A DNA stretch of 64,000 bases, taken from the NCBI GenBank assembly GCA_026120185.1, contig JANUWF010001942.1:1-64000 (forward strand), given 5' to 3'. Below, piece by piece: positions 46,035 through 58,432 of the stretch. The DNA is from Voacanga thouarsii (Eukaryota > Streptophyta > Magnoliopsida > Gentianales > Apocynaceae). The translations under genes were made by a program, and so were the position numbers. A model generated the notes under the pieces. The model saw only the letters and a list, made by a program, of their open reading frames with translations, searched no databases and was not told the DNA's origin. Numbering within the stretch: position 1 is the stretch's first letter; each line of letters begins with the position of its first letter.

Positions 46035-48009
46035 TGTAAGTTTGAAAAAAACAGAGAGCATGCTTACGGGAAACAAAAAAATAGAGGAAAAACATGAACG
46101 AAGAACAACAGCAGCATGGAAGCGTTTAGACCATACCTCTGCGTGCCTTAAACCTCTTAGGCTATAGAAGAATGGATTGAATCACAGGCACAACTCCTTC
46201 TACCCCGTTTGATGAAGCCTCCGGTTGTTCTCCTGCCAATCATTAACGCCAGGCTTTTCAGCTTTCAGAATATGCCACTGCCCAACTTCTTGTTGGTGAA
46301 CACAACAGGTGAGTAGAGCATCAAACTCAATGTTCTTGGTTAACTTCTTTGTTTTATTAGCAAAACACCAAAAACAGAGAATGAAAAGTCACAAGAGAGA
46401 GAGTCATAAGAGAGAAAAACCTTAGGAAAATCAAAGGTTTTATTTTCTAAACAGAGAGTCGAGAGTAATGAAGCCAAAAATAGGTTCTTAATTAAACTGA
46501 TAACAGTATCCCCCAGGATTTAATATTTCAAACACCCGAATATTATTAACAGAGTAAGTTTAGCTTCACCCTAAACTCTTCTGAACCGTATCTGCAAAAA
46601 CCCTATAGTCCAGACTATTGGGCCAAAATATATATTTATTATTTTTCTTGGACCCAAAAAGCCCAAAATAATAAACATTAATTATTTATTCCTTGGGCTT
46701 AAATAAATAACCTAATAAATAATTAATGAGCCCAAATAAACCAAAACTAATTAAACTTTAATTATTTATTTCTTGGGCTTAAATAAATAACTCAATAAAT
46801 AATTAAGCATTAATTATTTCCCTCTAGTTTAAACCCAGGTTAATTTTTCTAATTATTCAAATTGGACTTAGGCTCTGAATAATTAATTAACCAATTAAAC
46901 CAGATAATAAATTTCTCTCAATTTATTTTATTTCAGTCTAATAATAAATTAGACTTCCTGAATAAAATAAAACCCTCTTTAACTAAGACCAATTCCTCAA
47001 CCCAAAATTAATTAGGACTTACAGGCTATTCCAATGACCAAAAAGACACATCGCCATGGCTACTAAAATGACCAAAATACCCCTACTATATAAATAGTTG
47101 TATTTTGCATTTTAAATATTTTCTAATATCACCATAAGAAAATATTAACCCGAAGGACAATGCTGCGTTAGCAAAGTCTCCGACCTACAGGTGAAATGAC
47201 TAAAATATCCCTCTACACATCGTCGTGCATTTAGAGAGGAAGAAGTGTACTAACACCCCTCTAAATGACATCTACCATCCTTAGGCTTTAGTCCAATGAT
47301 CCACAACTTCCTGGAGTGTTTTCGCTTTCCAAGGGAACTGCCCTAAAGTAAACATCCAAGTTATGTTTCCCAGGGCCCTGGACATTTAGATCATTCAGAC
47401 AACCACAAAGGGCGATATTGTGTAGAAACTATCTTGTACAAGTCTATCTTAACTAACTAGTTACATAAACCCAATATGCAAGTATATTGGTTCTACCATA
47501 GAACTTCAACTATAGCATATCAAAGTATATGCTTCCAGCTTCGTCAGACCACCAACTCATACTAAAGTAGTAGATTACTAGTCCACGCTGTAGCGGTAGT
47601 AGTCTAGGTTTCAACCATATAGTACTTTTAAAAACCACCACTACAGGTCCTATTCTACGTATTCGAAATATATTTATGTCATGAAGTGAGTGGACTACTC
47701 ACTAGCTAAAGGTAAGCCATTCCTCATTTGGAATTCATAACATAATAACCTAAATATGATGAGATTTCCATTATCGTCAATTGGTTAAGAACAAATGTTT
47801 ATATGTTTAAATAACCCATGATCCATACGTTGCTCTGAAAGACCACCATTCACATGGATCACTTATTTAAACACAATGGGTCTTTTTCAAATGAAATTGT
47901 GCACAAATAAAGAAAATAAATTCACAAATGATTTCTAAAAATAAATTCTTTTATTAAAATATTCGATATTTACATTAGAAACCTAGTCTAAGAGGGCATA
48001 TTCCCAACA
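46035..48009 (-). repeat. 3' LTR of Copia C
   Basis: It begins (minus strand) TGTTGGGAATATGCC at 48009 and ends CAAACTTACA at 46035, 1975 bp. Inverted-repeat stretches at about 46620-46985 correspond to the hairpin cluster of Copia B. It is complete at both ends and flanked by the CAAGC duplication. Confidence 0.9.
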
Positions 48010-48022
48010 ATCTCCCACTTGT
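48010..48022 (-). other. Polypurine tract of Copia C
   Basis: The minus strand reads AAGTGGGAGATTG directly before the LTR start, a typical plus-strand primer site. It lies just after the pol stop at 48032-48034. Confidence 0.8.
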
Positions 48023-48031
48023 ACTCTAAGA

Positions 48032-50782
48032 CTAGGTAAGTTCGTAGGTGCCCACCCCTATGGCATCTAAGTATCTCTTGAAGACTCTCTCAGCCAAAGG
48101 TTTGGTGAATGGATCTGCTAGATTATTTTCTGAGATAATTTGTTCCACCACGACTTCTCGTCTCTGGATGAAATCCTGAATCAGGTGGTATTTCCTCTCG
48201 ATGAGCTTCCCCTTCTTATGGTTCTAAGGTTCCTTGGATTGCGATACTGCTCCAGTGTTGTTGCAATACATCACAATTAGTCTGTCCATATGTAGCACGA
48301 CTCCAAGTTCTGAAATAAACTTTTGGAACTAAACTGCTTCCTTGGATACCTCCAAAGCTGCCACATACTCAGCTTCCATGGTTAAATCAGCAATGCAAGA
48401 TTGCTTGATACTCTTCTATGAAATTGCTCCTCCAAACAAGGTGAAGACATATCTACTAGTGGATTTTCTCTCATCATTATTCGCTTGGAAGTCTGAGTTT
48501 GTGTATCCCGTAGGAACCAAATCATCAGCCCTATAAACCAGTATATAATCTCTCGTTCTCTTGAAGTACTTAAGAATATGCTTTACAGCTTGCCAATGAA
48601 CCTCCCCAGGGTTTGATTGATATCTGCTAATTACACCTACGGCAAAGCAGATATCTGGCCTAGTACACAGCATGGCATACATGAGACTTCCCACAGCCGA
48701 AGCATAGGAAATCCTACTCATTCTGTCATTTTCTTCTTGAGACTTAGGACAATCCCTTGAAGAATATGACAACCCATGTCTGCAAAGGACTAGAGCTCAC
48801 TTGCAAGAGTCCATGCTGTACTTGGCCAGCATCTTGTCAATGTATACCGCTTGGGATAATCCTAACATTCTCTACTTCCTATTTCTAAGAAGTATAATCC
48901 CTAGAATGTAGCTGGCTTCTCCCAAGTCCTTCATACTGAATTGACTAGACAGCCAAACCTTTGTAGATGACAATGACCATACATCATTTCCAATAAGTAG
49001 AATGTCATCCATATACAAGATAAGAAAAATCACATTAATACCTTCAAGTTTCTTGTACATGCATGGTTCATCCTCGTTTTGAATGAAACCATAAGACTTT
49101 ACAGTCTCATCAAAACGAATGTTCCACGCTCTCGATGCCTGTTTGAATCCATAAATCGATTTCTTAAGCTTGCAAACCATATGTTCTTGGCCTTCAACAA
49201 TAAAACCTTCTGGTTAGGACATTATCTTCGCTAAGATGGCCATTTAAAAATGCCGTCTTGACATTCATTTACCATATCCCGTAGCCATAATGACATGCGA
49301 TGGCAAGGAAGATACGGATGGATTTAAGCATAGCTACCAGGGAAAAGGTTTTCTTGTAATCGATCCTCTTTTTCTGAGTATACCATTTCGCCACAAGCCT
49401 AGCTTTAAAGGTTTCCACCTTCCCATCCGCTCCCTTCTTTCTCTTGTACACCTACTTACACCCAATGGGTTTTATCCCTTCAATTGAAGCTACAAGATCC
49501 CAATCCTGATTGAAGTAAATAGACTCAATCTCGACTTTCAAAGCTTTATGCCATAGATTTGCATCGGCATCAGCAATAGCCTCCTCGTATCTAGTGGGGT
49601 CTTATTCCTGATGGTTAAAGACCAGCTCAAAAGCTTCTCCAATCCATCTATCTGGAACCCTAGACACTCTCCCGCTACGATGAGGCACCATTTGTATAGG
49701 CTCTTGAGGTTGTACCTCTTCTTGTTCCACAATCGGGTCAGAAAAAGTTGCTTCCAAAGATAACTTCTCCTCGAATTCCAACCTAGTTGAACCTTTCATG
49801 GAAGTACTTTGGTCATTCTCTAAGGATCTAGTATTGGTACTAACCAATACCTTCTGCTCCTTAGGATGATAAAAGTAACCACCCTTTATCCCTTTTGGAT
49901 ACCCAACAAAATAGCATATTTCTGATCTTGGTTCCAACTTGTCTCCCTTGACCAGTACATAAACTGGATAACCCCATATCTTGAGATGATTCAGACTTAG
50001 TTTACGCCCAGTCCACATCTCATAAGGAGTCCTAGGAACTGACTTGAAAGGCACTAAGTTTAGAATATATGTCGCTATTTCTAGGGCATATCCCCAAAAA
50101 GACACTGAAGAGTAGCATGAGATATCATGCTTCGAACAATTTCCATCAATGTTCTATTCCTTCTCTCAGCTACTCCGTTCTGTTGGGGTGTCCCCGGTGT
50201 AGAAAGCTGGGATACTATCTCATGATGTATCATGTAGCCCTTGAGTTCACCTAGGAGGTACTCTCTACCACGATCCGATCGTAAGGTCTTGATTAATTTA
50301 CCTGTCCGACGCTCCACTTCAGCCTTAAACTCCTTGAATTTATCAAAAGAGTCAGACTTGTGCCTCATCAGGTAAATATAACCAAACCTTGTACAATCAT
50401 TCGTGAAAGTGATGAAGTACTCAAAACCTCCTCGAGCTGGTGTAGATAAGGGACCACATACATCAATGTGAACAAGACTCAATATCTCCTTGGCACTATC
50501 CACCTTTGGGGTAAAAGACCTTTTGGTCATCTTTCCCATCAGGCAAGATTCACACTGGGGCCAATTTTCCAGTCTCAATGAGCCCAAAGACCCATCATGG
50601 ATTAACCTCTGAATCCTGGTTGAGTTGATATGACCCAACCTTATATGCCAAAGGTATGAGTCATTAACATTGGTCTTTCTATTCTTAGTTAAAGGTTCAG
50701 ATTGAGCATTATTTGATTAATGGTTAATAGAGTTTAAAAAGAATAGATTTTCATACATGTGCCCAGTGCATAAAATTTCTTG
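48032..50782 (-). pseudogene. Copia C pol (integrase, reverse transcriptase, RNase H)
   Basis: GAG-pre-integrase: GHINSTRIQRLIHDGSLGSL. Integrase: LVHIDVCGPL, LRSDRGREYLL and NGVAERRNRT, with D,D,E intact (50638-50081). Reverse transcriptase: VETFKARLVAKW, VKTAFLNGHL and the catalytic FLILYMDDILLIG at about 49030. RNase H: YASAVGSLMYAMLCTRPDI (near 48700), EAEYVAALE and the C-terminal DPFTKPLAERVFKRY. The frame ends at 48032. Frameshifts and stops occur at about 50105, 49600, 49450, 49270-49180, 48870 and 48415. Protease and gag are absent because of the internal deletion. Confidence 0.9.
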
Positions 50783-52016
50783 GACTTAAATAAATAACCC
50801 AATAAATAATTAAGTATTAATTATTTCCCTCTAGTTTAAACCCAGGTTAATTTTTCTAATTATTCAAACTAGACCTAGGCCCTGAATAATTAATTAACTA
50901 ATTAAACCAGATAATAAATTTCTCTCAATTTATTTTATTCCTGTCTAATAATAATTAGACTTCCTGAATAAAATAAAACCCTCTTTAACTAAGACTAATT
51001 CCTCAACCCAAAATTAATTAGGACTTACAGGCTATTCCAATGACCAAAAAGACACATCGCCATGGCTACTAAAATGACCAAAATTCCCCTACTATATAAA
51101 TAGTTGTATTTTACATTTTAAATATTTTCTAATATCACCATAAGAAAATATTGACCCGAAGGACAATGCTGCGTTAGCAAAGTCTCTGACCTACAGGTGA
51201 AATAACTAAAATACCCCTCTACACATCGCCGTGCATTTAGAGAGGAAGAAGTGTACTAACACCCCTCTAAATGACATGTACCATCCTTAGGCTTCTAGTC
51301 CAATGATCCACGACTTCCTGGAGTGTTTTCGTTTTCCAAGAGAGCTACCCTAAAGTAAACATCCAAGTTATGTTTCCCAGGGCCCTGGACATTTAGATCA
51401 TTCAGACAATCACAAGGGGCGATATTGTGTAGAAACTATCTTGTACAAGTCTGTCTTAACTAACTAGTTACATAAACCCAATATGCAAGTATATTGGTTC
51501 TACCATAGAAGCTCAACTATTGCATATCAAAGTATATGCTTCCAACTTCGTTAGACCACCAACTCATACTAAAGTCGTAGAGTACTAATCCACGTTGTAG
51601 CGATAGTAGTCTAGGTTTTTACCATATAGTACTTTTAGAAACCACCACTACAGGTCCTGTTCTACGTATTCGAAATATATTTATGTTATGAAATGAGTGG
51701 ACTACTCACTGACTAAAGGTAAGCCATTCCCCATTTGGAATTCATAACATAATAACCTAAATATGATGAGATTTCCATTATCGTCAATTGGTTAAGAACA
51801 AATGTTTATATGTTTAAATAACCCATGATCCATACGTTGCTCTGAAAGACCACCATTCACATAGATCACTTATTTAAACACAATGGGTCTTTTTCAAATG
51901 AAATTGTGCACAAATAAAGAAAATAAATTCACAAATGATTTTTAAAAATAAATTCTTTTATTAAAATATTCGATATTTACATCAGAAACCTAGTCTAAGA
52001 TGGCATATTCCTAACA
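50783..52016 (-). repeat. 5' LTR of Copia C, 3'-truncated and fused to pol
   Basis: It aligns with 46769-48009 of the 3' LTR, starting TGTTAGGAATATGCC at 52016. The match stops at about 50783, where pol sequence follows directly. The junction shows a short shared stretch, aatttcttgg on the pol side and tatttcttgg in the LTR. Confidence 0.88.
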
Positions 52017-52021
52017 CAAGC

Positions 52022-52330
52022 ACCCTGCCAACCAGCAGTGGCAAAACCGGGAAAGTAAGCCCGGACAGCACTGGTCAGTCCTATGCAAAATCTTCCATTA
52101 TGCCGACACTGCAGAAAAAGGGGCCACACGGAGAAAAATTGTTAGTCCAGAAGAGGCGAGTAGAAATGTTACCACTACGGAGACCTGAACTATCTATGAA
52201 ATGCCTGCCCTAAACTTCTCCGAGTCGGACAACGAAACCCGACTCAACTCCCGGGAGCCAATCGAGCCAATGCCACGGGAGCTTCCGGGAGTGGAGCACA
52301 GAAGCCGCAGATGAAAGTAAAAGTTTTCGC
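52022..52330 (+). pseudogene. Gypsy E gag, C-terminal part with zinc knuckles
   Basis: This continues gag after the Copia C insertion. CRHCRKRGHTEKNC is a CX2CX4HX4C zinc knuckle. A second one, matching CYNCRDLTHLRNVC of Gypsy A, reads CYHYGDLNYL and has lost key Cys/His positions. Stops include one after KNC (TGG to TAG) near 52143. Confidence 0.82.
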
Positions 52331-53238
52331 TCTCAACTGGGAAGATGTTGAAGCTGATGCAGCAATGGTGGAAGGTACGTTTACTATCTAAGGTCGTTTT
52401 GTTAATGCATTGATTGACCCTGAATCTACCTATTCCTATTTAAACAAGAATTGTGCATGTCATTTGGGTTGGGATGGAGTAGAATTACCTTTTACTTTGT
52501 TAGTGAGTACGCCTTTAGGTAAAGTGGTGCAAGCAGATCAGTATGTGTGGAATTGTAAAATTGAAATGGGGAGAGAAAGCTTAGAGGGAGATTTGATAGT
52601 CTTGACTATTGATGATTATGATTTGATATTGGGAATGGATTGGCTAGCTAAGCATGGGGTTAGAGTAGACTGTAAGAATAAATTAGTTCAGTTCATTAGA
52701 CCAGGATGTAATGTGTTGGAGTTCAATGGCAAAAGAGTAAAAGAATTGAAGTTTTTGATAGTTAGGGCAAAAGCCTGGAAATTGTTGAAGCAAGAATGTT
52801 AAGGATATTTGGCTTATGTGATAAATAAGCCGAATGACCAGTGCACTCTTGAAGATACCGATGTGGTAAAGGATTTTCCTGACGTGTTCCTATGGAACTC
52901 ACTTCTTTATCTCCTAACCAAGAAATTAAGTTCACCATTGATCTAGTTCTAGGAGCGGAACCGGTGTCCCAAACTCCATATCAGATAGCACCAGCGGAGC
53001 TAAAGGAATTGAAAGAGCAGCTAGAAGAGTTGGTGAGGCAAGGCTACATCAGACCTAGCACATCACCCTTGGGAGCACCTGTGCTATTTGTGAAGAAGGA
53101 CAGGACTCTAAGGTTGTGTATCGACTACCGGGGTTTGAACAACCTAACTATCAAGAATGAATATCCTTTACCGCTGATTGACGAGTTGTTCGACCAATTG
53201 CAAGGATCCAGTTGTTACTCCAAACTGGATAATGCTTT
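52331..53238 (+). pseudogene. Gypsy E protease and start of reverse transcriptase
   Basis: Protease: VNALIDPESTYSYLN, where the DSG-type active site reads DPES, then YDLILGMDWLAKHG and VDCKNKLVQF. A linker follows, with a frameshift near 52890. Reverse transcriptase: [38 protein letters not shown] and SSCYSKLD. The sequence stops matching Gypsy within the finger domain at 53238. The catalytic YxDD and RNase H are absent, replaced by a Copia fragment. A stop at about 52383 and another at 52801 disrupt it. Confidence 0.87.
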
Positions 53239-55119
53239 TGGAAATTCTATTTAGAATATAAACAACAGTTTCCAGTGCATATCTCCAAAACGGTTTTGGT
53301 AGATCAACAAAAACTATCATGGATCGAACCATATCTAATAAAGTTCTATTTCTTCTTTCAGATACACCATTTTACTGAGGTATATGTGGTGGAGTCCATT
53401 GAGATAATATCCTATTATCTATATGATAACTTAGAAATTCTTGGCTTAAGCATTCACATCTTTAATTGGATCTTAAAGTTTTAATACTCTCACCAAGTTA
53501 TTTTTCTACTTTATTTTTGAATTCTTTAAACTTGTCAAATGCTTCAAATTTATATTTTATTAAATCAAACCCAAATTGAGAATAATCATCAATGAAGGTT
53601 ATAAAGTATTGATAATCCCTTCTTATTTTTATAGACATTGGGCCACATACATCGGTATGTATAAGTTCTAATAACTCTTTGGCTCTTTCTCATTTTCCTA
53701 AAAAAGAGGTTTTAGTTATTTTTCCTAGTAAGCAAGATTTACAAGTCTCATATAATTCAAAATCAAATGAGCCTAAGTCACCACACACGATGTAACTTAG
53801 TAATGTGATTCTCATTTACATGGCCTAAACGACAATATCATAAGTAAGATGGGTTTATGTTATCTTTTCTTGGCCTTTTATTGTTTATATTAGGAACATG
53901 ATTTTCTATTTCTAGAATATATAAACTATAAGTTAGGTACCATAATAGATATCATTAAATGAAAAAGAATAACTTTTCTTAAAATGTAAATGGAATCTAA
54001 GCAAATCTAAATAAACAATTGAGATAATGTTTTTAAATAAAACTAGTACATAATAACAGTTTTTCAATTCTAGAATTAATTCAGAAGGCAAGTGTAGATG
54101 ATAAGTCCCCACAGCAAGTGCAATAACCTTTGCTCCATTTGCTGTATGAAAGTCCACATCATCTTTCTCCAACTTCCTACTACTCTTTAATCCCTGCAAA
54201 TATTACACAAATGAGATCCATATCCAATATACAATACCCATATCTCATTATTAAAAGTAGAATTGATCTCAATCATAAATATACCAGAAGTAGAAGTAAA
54301 AGTTTTTGCAAGCTTCTCATTTTCCTTCTTTTCTTTAATAGTCTCCAGTAGCTTTTGTAGTTGCACCTCCAATGGCCTATTTTGCCACAATGGTGCATGG
54401 GCCTTTGGTAGTTATCTCCTTCTTTTTCACACTACCTTTAGGTTTAGTTGGATTCTTCTTCTTCCTTTTAAAAGCATTTTTCTTCTTAGAAGAAGAATGA
54501 ACTAATAAGACTGCATTATTTTCTTTCTTCATAGAAGACTCTACAGTCTTAAGAAGGTTCATCAACTCAGGTATATTAGTCTCAATTTTATTCATTTGGT
54601 AGTTCATCATCAATTGTGAAAAACTAATTGGCAAATATTAAAGAATTAAGTCTATGCTTAACTTGTGATCCATAGTGAACCCAAGTGATCCAAGCTTCTT
54701 AATTAACCCCAACATCTTAAGTCCATGAGTTTCCATTGAAGTGCCTTCTATCATCTTAGAACAGAATAACTATTTAAAGATCTCATATCTCTCCATCCTT
54801 GCTTACTTGTAAAGAAGCTCTCTTAGATGGAAGAAAATAGTATGAGCATCCATATACTCATGTTGATTTTGAAGCTCAGTGGTCATTGACGCTAGCATGA
54901 TACAAGATGCTGTGTCACTGTCCTCTTTATACTTCTTATGGATTTTATGCTCTTTAGCAAGAGTATCATTAGCTGGTGGTGGTAGAATTGGAGTATCTAA
55001 CACATAGAAAACCTTTCCGATTTGAGAACGATTCTCAAATTTCTATACCAGTCTAAGAAGTTTGATTCGGTGAGCTTATTTGTTTCCAAAATGCTACGTA
55101 AATTCAAATTCGTTGTCAT
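53239..55119 (-). pseudogene. Copia F gag, protease and integrase fragment
   Basis: Gag begins at ATG 55119 with MTTNLNLRSILETNKL and shows WYRNLRIVLKSER and MLASMTTELQNQHEYM (UBN2-like gag). Protease is decayed (LYIGYGSHLCN where LDTGCGSH is usual). GAG-pre-integrase has CKSCLLGKITK. Integrase has HTDVCGPM, RSN*RCEC (the second catalytic D is changed to N) and NGVSERRNRT. There are stops throughout. Reverse transcriptase is missing. It resembles the plus-strand fragment at 2357-3864. Confidence 0.78.
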
Positions 55120-56760
55120 GATACAAATGAACTAGATGAAGGAAAAGAGATATTAGACTATGTATATGCACATAAAATGCATTTAATTAGGTTTTTAATT
55201 AAATGCGTATTTAACCTACTATTTTTCTCAAATAAATAGCCCCCCTATTGACTTGGGAAAGTCCATTGAAAGCTTTCCTAGTAGATCGGTATCCAAATTC
55301 TTTAAGAATGACCTTGGGTATACCCAACAAACCAATCTTAAGTTCAATGGTAAGTATTCAATATCAATTACATCAAATGTAACTACCAGATCGTTAAGTG
55401 ATTAACATCTTTTAATCTTAAAGCACTTAGTGCTACACCAACCTAGCTTATAATATTCTTTATGCTTGGGTATGCCCAACCGGGATAAAAATATTAGTTA
55501 AATCTAGCCTATTAATCCAGAATCATATTCCATAGCTTGAACATGTTCAATGTTGAGTAAGTTTGGGTATGCCCAACAACTTAATCTCGAAAAAGAACGC
55601 TTGTTCTTGCTATATTAGTGAAAGGCTTTAGATATAATATTGTTTGAATGATTTAATTATTTAATTAGCAGTTTCATCATTTGGCATGCAAAATTTCAAC
55701 ACTTTGACATAATTGTAATAGACTCAATTACATGGCTTGGTTATGGACTTTTCTAGATTAGTTTTCTTGAGCTAAGTAGGAAATTAATTTGGTCAAAACC
55801 TATGTGTTCATGCATGTTTTGAGAAAAAAAAGTCTTATAATCTTCTTGCTTTGCCTTGGTCGCCATCTTTATAAATTTGTAAAATAATTTTTAATCCTAT
55901 TTAACCTATATAATCTAATTATATAAATTTTTAATGAAGAAATCTTGAGTTACATTTAAGGGGATTTAGATGAAAATAGAAATTACAAAAGGATTATAAA
56001 GAAAGGCATGATTCGCAGACACTATTTATTCAAAACAAAGCGGTAAGTATACATGACACAAAATTAATTAATCGAAATTAATTGGTCTAAGTCTATAACC
56101 AATCCAACATGCCAAAATCATTCTTAAAATAAAATAAGCAAAACAAAACATAGCATACAATTCCAAAATTAGTATTTTGGAAATAAAATCTAAAATCAAA
56201 ATTTTAGAAAATATATTAAATTCTAAAATTAAATTTTAGAAATTAACAAAAGTTTCCAAAATAAAAAATTAGAAATATATATGTATATATATATATAATA
56301 TAAATTTCCAAAATTAGTATTTTGAAAAAAAAATAATTAGTCCCAAAATCATATTTTGAAAAGTTTTTGGATCCGAAACAAAATTTGAAAAACTTTTGGG
56401 TCCTTAATAAAATAAGAAAAGAAAAAGAATTTTTTTAATATAAATAATGTGCAACCCCAAGCGGCATGCAGTACCCGCTCGGGATTGCTCAAGCCCCGCG
56501 CGGGCTTGTGAGAATAAAAGCAATTGCGATTACAATTGCAACAATTTGCAATTGCTAACAACAAAGTCAACGACATGAATTGCAAAGCTCCTTTTGTTTT
56601 GTTTTGTTTTTTTTTTTTAACTTTGATATTCCAACTTCTTTTCTTGTTCTTTTCGGCTTACAATAAGCCGGCCGAAAGGCATAACTTTTCTTTGCTATTC
56701 CACATACAATTGCAGAAACAAATCCTAAGGAATCAAATTCCTTTTCTAGAACAATTTTCC
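55120..56760 (-). repeat. Noncoding leader and LTR-like part of Copia F
   Basis: 1.6 kb, AT-rich, with no supported ORF. It includes three copies of TTGGGTATRCCCAA (55314, 55466, 55563), an AT microsatellite (about 56278-56297), and a GC-rich patch around 56450-56510 with the inverted repeat AAGCCC-cgcgc-GGGCTT. LTR ends are not certain. The Gypsy integrase region resumes about 56761. Confidence 0.45.
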
Positions 56761-58046
56761 ATTCTATTGTGTGTGCCTGATGAGCAACGGCTGAAGGATA
56801 AGATTTTAGAAAAGGCACATAGAAGCAAATACGCTATTCATCCGGGAGAAGTAAAAATGTATCAAGATCTGAAGAAAGCTTATTGGTGGCCCGGAATGAA
56901 GAATGACGTGGTGAAGTATGTCTCCATGTGCCTGACCTGTCAGAAAGTTAAAGCGGAGCACAAAAAGTCGGTAGGATTATTGCAACCTTTACCAATACCG
57001 TGAGTGGAAATGGGAAGAGGTGACCATAGACTTCGTTACTGGACTACCTATGGCAAGGATCCAAAAGGATGCCATATAGGTAGTGGTAGACAAATTGACT
57101 AAGTCAGCGCATTTTATACCGGTGAACTTAAGGGATTCAATGGAGAAGTTAGCTCAAACATGTGTGCGAGAGATAATCAGATTGTATGGAGTACTTTCGA
57201 ATATCATGTCCGATTGAGACCCGAGGTTTACATCCCAATTTTGGGGTAAGTTTCAAGAATCGGTGGGTTCTAATCTAAAATTCAGTACGACAGTACACCC
57301 GCAAACTAATGGTCAGTCAAAAAGAGTTATTCATATATTGAAAAATATGTTAAGAGCTTGTGTATTGAATTTCGGGGATAAGTGGATTGATTGTGTACCG
57401 TATGCGGAATTGGCTTACAATAATAGCTACCAATCTTCAATTGGAATGACCACATATGAAGCGTAGTATGGACGTAAGTGTCAAGTATCTCTGTACTGGA
57501 GTTGGTCAGAAGATGGCCACATAAGCAAGTCTGGAGAAGTCTGCGTTCAGAAAATGTTAGATATGGTAAAGCTGAAAAGAGAAAGGCTGAAAACGGCTCA
57601 AAGCCGACAAAAAAGTTATGCAGATAATAGGCAAAGGGAGTTGGAATTTCAGGTAAGAGACAGTGTGTTTTTAAGGTTGACTCCAAGTAGAGGAATTTTG
57701 AAGCATCCAAAAGGTGAAAAGTTGAATCCGATATTTGGGTCCATTTCCAATAACTAAAAGAATTGGACCAGTGGTGTATCGACTGGATTTATCGGATGGT
57801 TTGACGGGAATACACGTTGTGTTCCATGTGTCTCAGTTGAAGAAGTACAATGCCGACCCTAGATATGTTTTGAATGATGAACCACTGGTATTGCAACTCG
57901 ACTTGAGCTACGTGGAGAAACCTATTAAAATTTTAGACCGAAGTATCAAGACTATCCAAAATAAGTATATTCCTATGGTAAAGGTACAGTGGGAGCATCA
58001 TGGCACTCACAATGCCACTTGGAAAACGGAAGAATGGGTGAAGTGA
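56761..58046 (+). pseudogene. Gypsy integrase with C-terminal chromodomain-like region
   Basis: The HHCC zinc domain is clear (HRSKYAIHPG … CLTCQKVKAEH). The core has TIDFVTGLP (first D) and MSD*DPRF (second D, with CGA to TGA). The third position reads QSKRVIHIL where the family has QSERV: the catalytic Glu is changed to Lys at 57320-57322. Later FHVSQLKKY and a chromodomain-like end, ILDRSIKTIQNK and MVKVQWEHHGTHNATWKTEE, support a chromovirus such as Tekay/Del. Frameshifts near 57000 and 57730, and stops near 57080 and 57465, also inactivate it. It reads directly into the PPT and 3' LTR. Confidence 0.85.
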
Positions 58047-58100
58047 AAATACCCTGACTTGAGATAAAAGTACACGCTAAATTTCAGGGCGAAATTCTTC

Positions 58101-58111
58101 TGAGGGGAGGA
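58101..58111 (+). other. Polypurine tract before the Gypsy 3' LTR
   Basis: TGAGGGGAGGA lies directly before the LTR start TGTAAAATCCC at 58112, as expected of a plus-strand primer. Confidence 0.85.
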
Positions 58112-58358
58112 TGTAAAATCCCACCTAAACCTACCCTAGAGTAAGAGGGATATGGTGCATATCATATCATCTTGTATAAAATTTATTCCTTGAATGATTT
58201 TGTGTGCCTTAGAATGGTGGTTTATAGGTTATATGATTTATTGGTGCTTGTCGAGTAAAAATGGTAAAAAAAAAAAGTAATTTTACTTGAGGTTGAAATA
58301 GGAAGATGGCTTGAGGCTTAGATAAGAAGAGGATTTGGTTGAGAAAATAAGAACAAGA

Positions 58359-58432
58359 GTTAGTGTGGCTAAGTGGTTAGAACTATGTGATTTAATCTCT
58401 AAGGTCTTGAATTCAAATCCCATTACCTAAGT
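58359..58432 (+). other. tRNA-like block with Pol III A and B boxes in the 3' LTR
   Basis: TGGCTAAGTGGTTAGAA (58366) is an excellent A-box match. GAATTCAAATCCC has one change from the B box. It begins 247 bases into the LTR. Confidence 0.65.

Larger units (their letters stand above)
46035..52016 (-). mobile_element. Copia C, an internally deleted LTR retrotransposon nested in Gypsy E gag
   Basis: This minus-strand element is flanked by CAAGC direct repeats (46030-46034 and 52017-52021). The 3' LTR is complete, the polypurine tract and most of pol are present, and the 5' LTR is fused directly to the middle of pol. The 3' half of the 5' LTR, the PBS, gag and protease are missing. The shared LTR parts look very alike (a few differences per hundred bases by eye), so it is younger than Copia B, which belongs to the same family. 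It is non-autonomous. Confidence 0.9.
53239..56760 (-). mobile_element. Copia F fragment replacing RT/RNase H of Gypsy E
   Basis: Minus-strand Copia gag-to-integrase (53239-55119) with a long upstream noncoding part (55120-56760). Both ends meet Gypsy pol: RT to the left, the integrase linker to the right. The missing Gypsy segment (RT palm and RNase H, roughly 1.2 kb in Gypsy A) means this is not a simple insertion but an insertion plus deletion, or a join between elements. Confidence 0.7.

Noticed and set aside
57327..57710. Minus-strand ORF of 127 codons
   Set aside because: It is antisense to the Gypsy integrase and has no motif.
58359..58432. A functional tRNA gene
   Set aside because: It has A and B boxes but lacks good acceptor and anticodon stems, and it is repeated at the same LTR offset in other copies.
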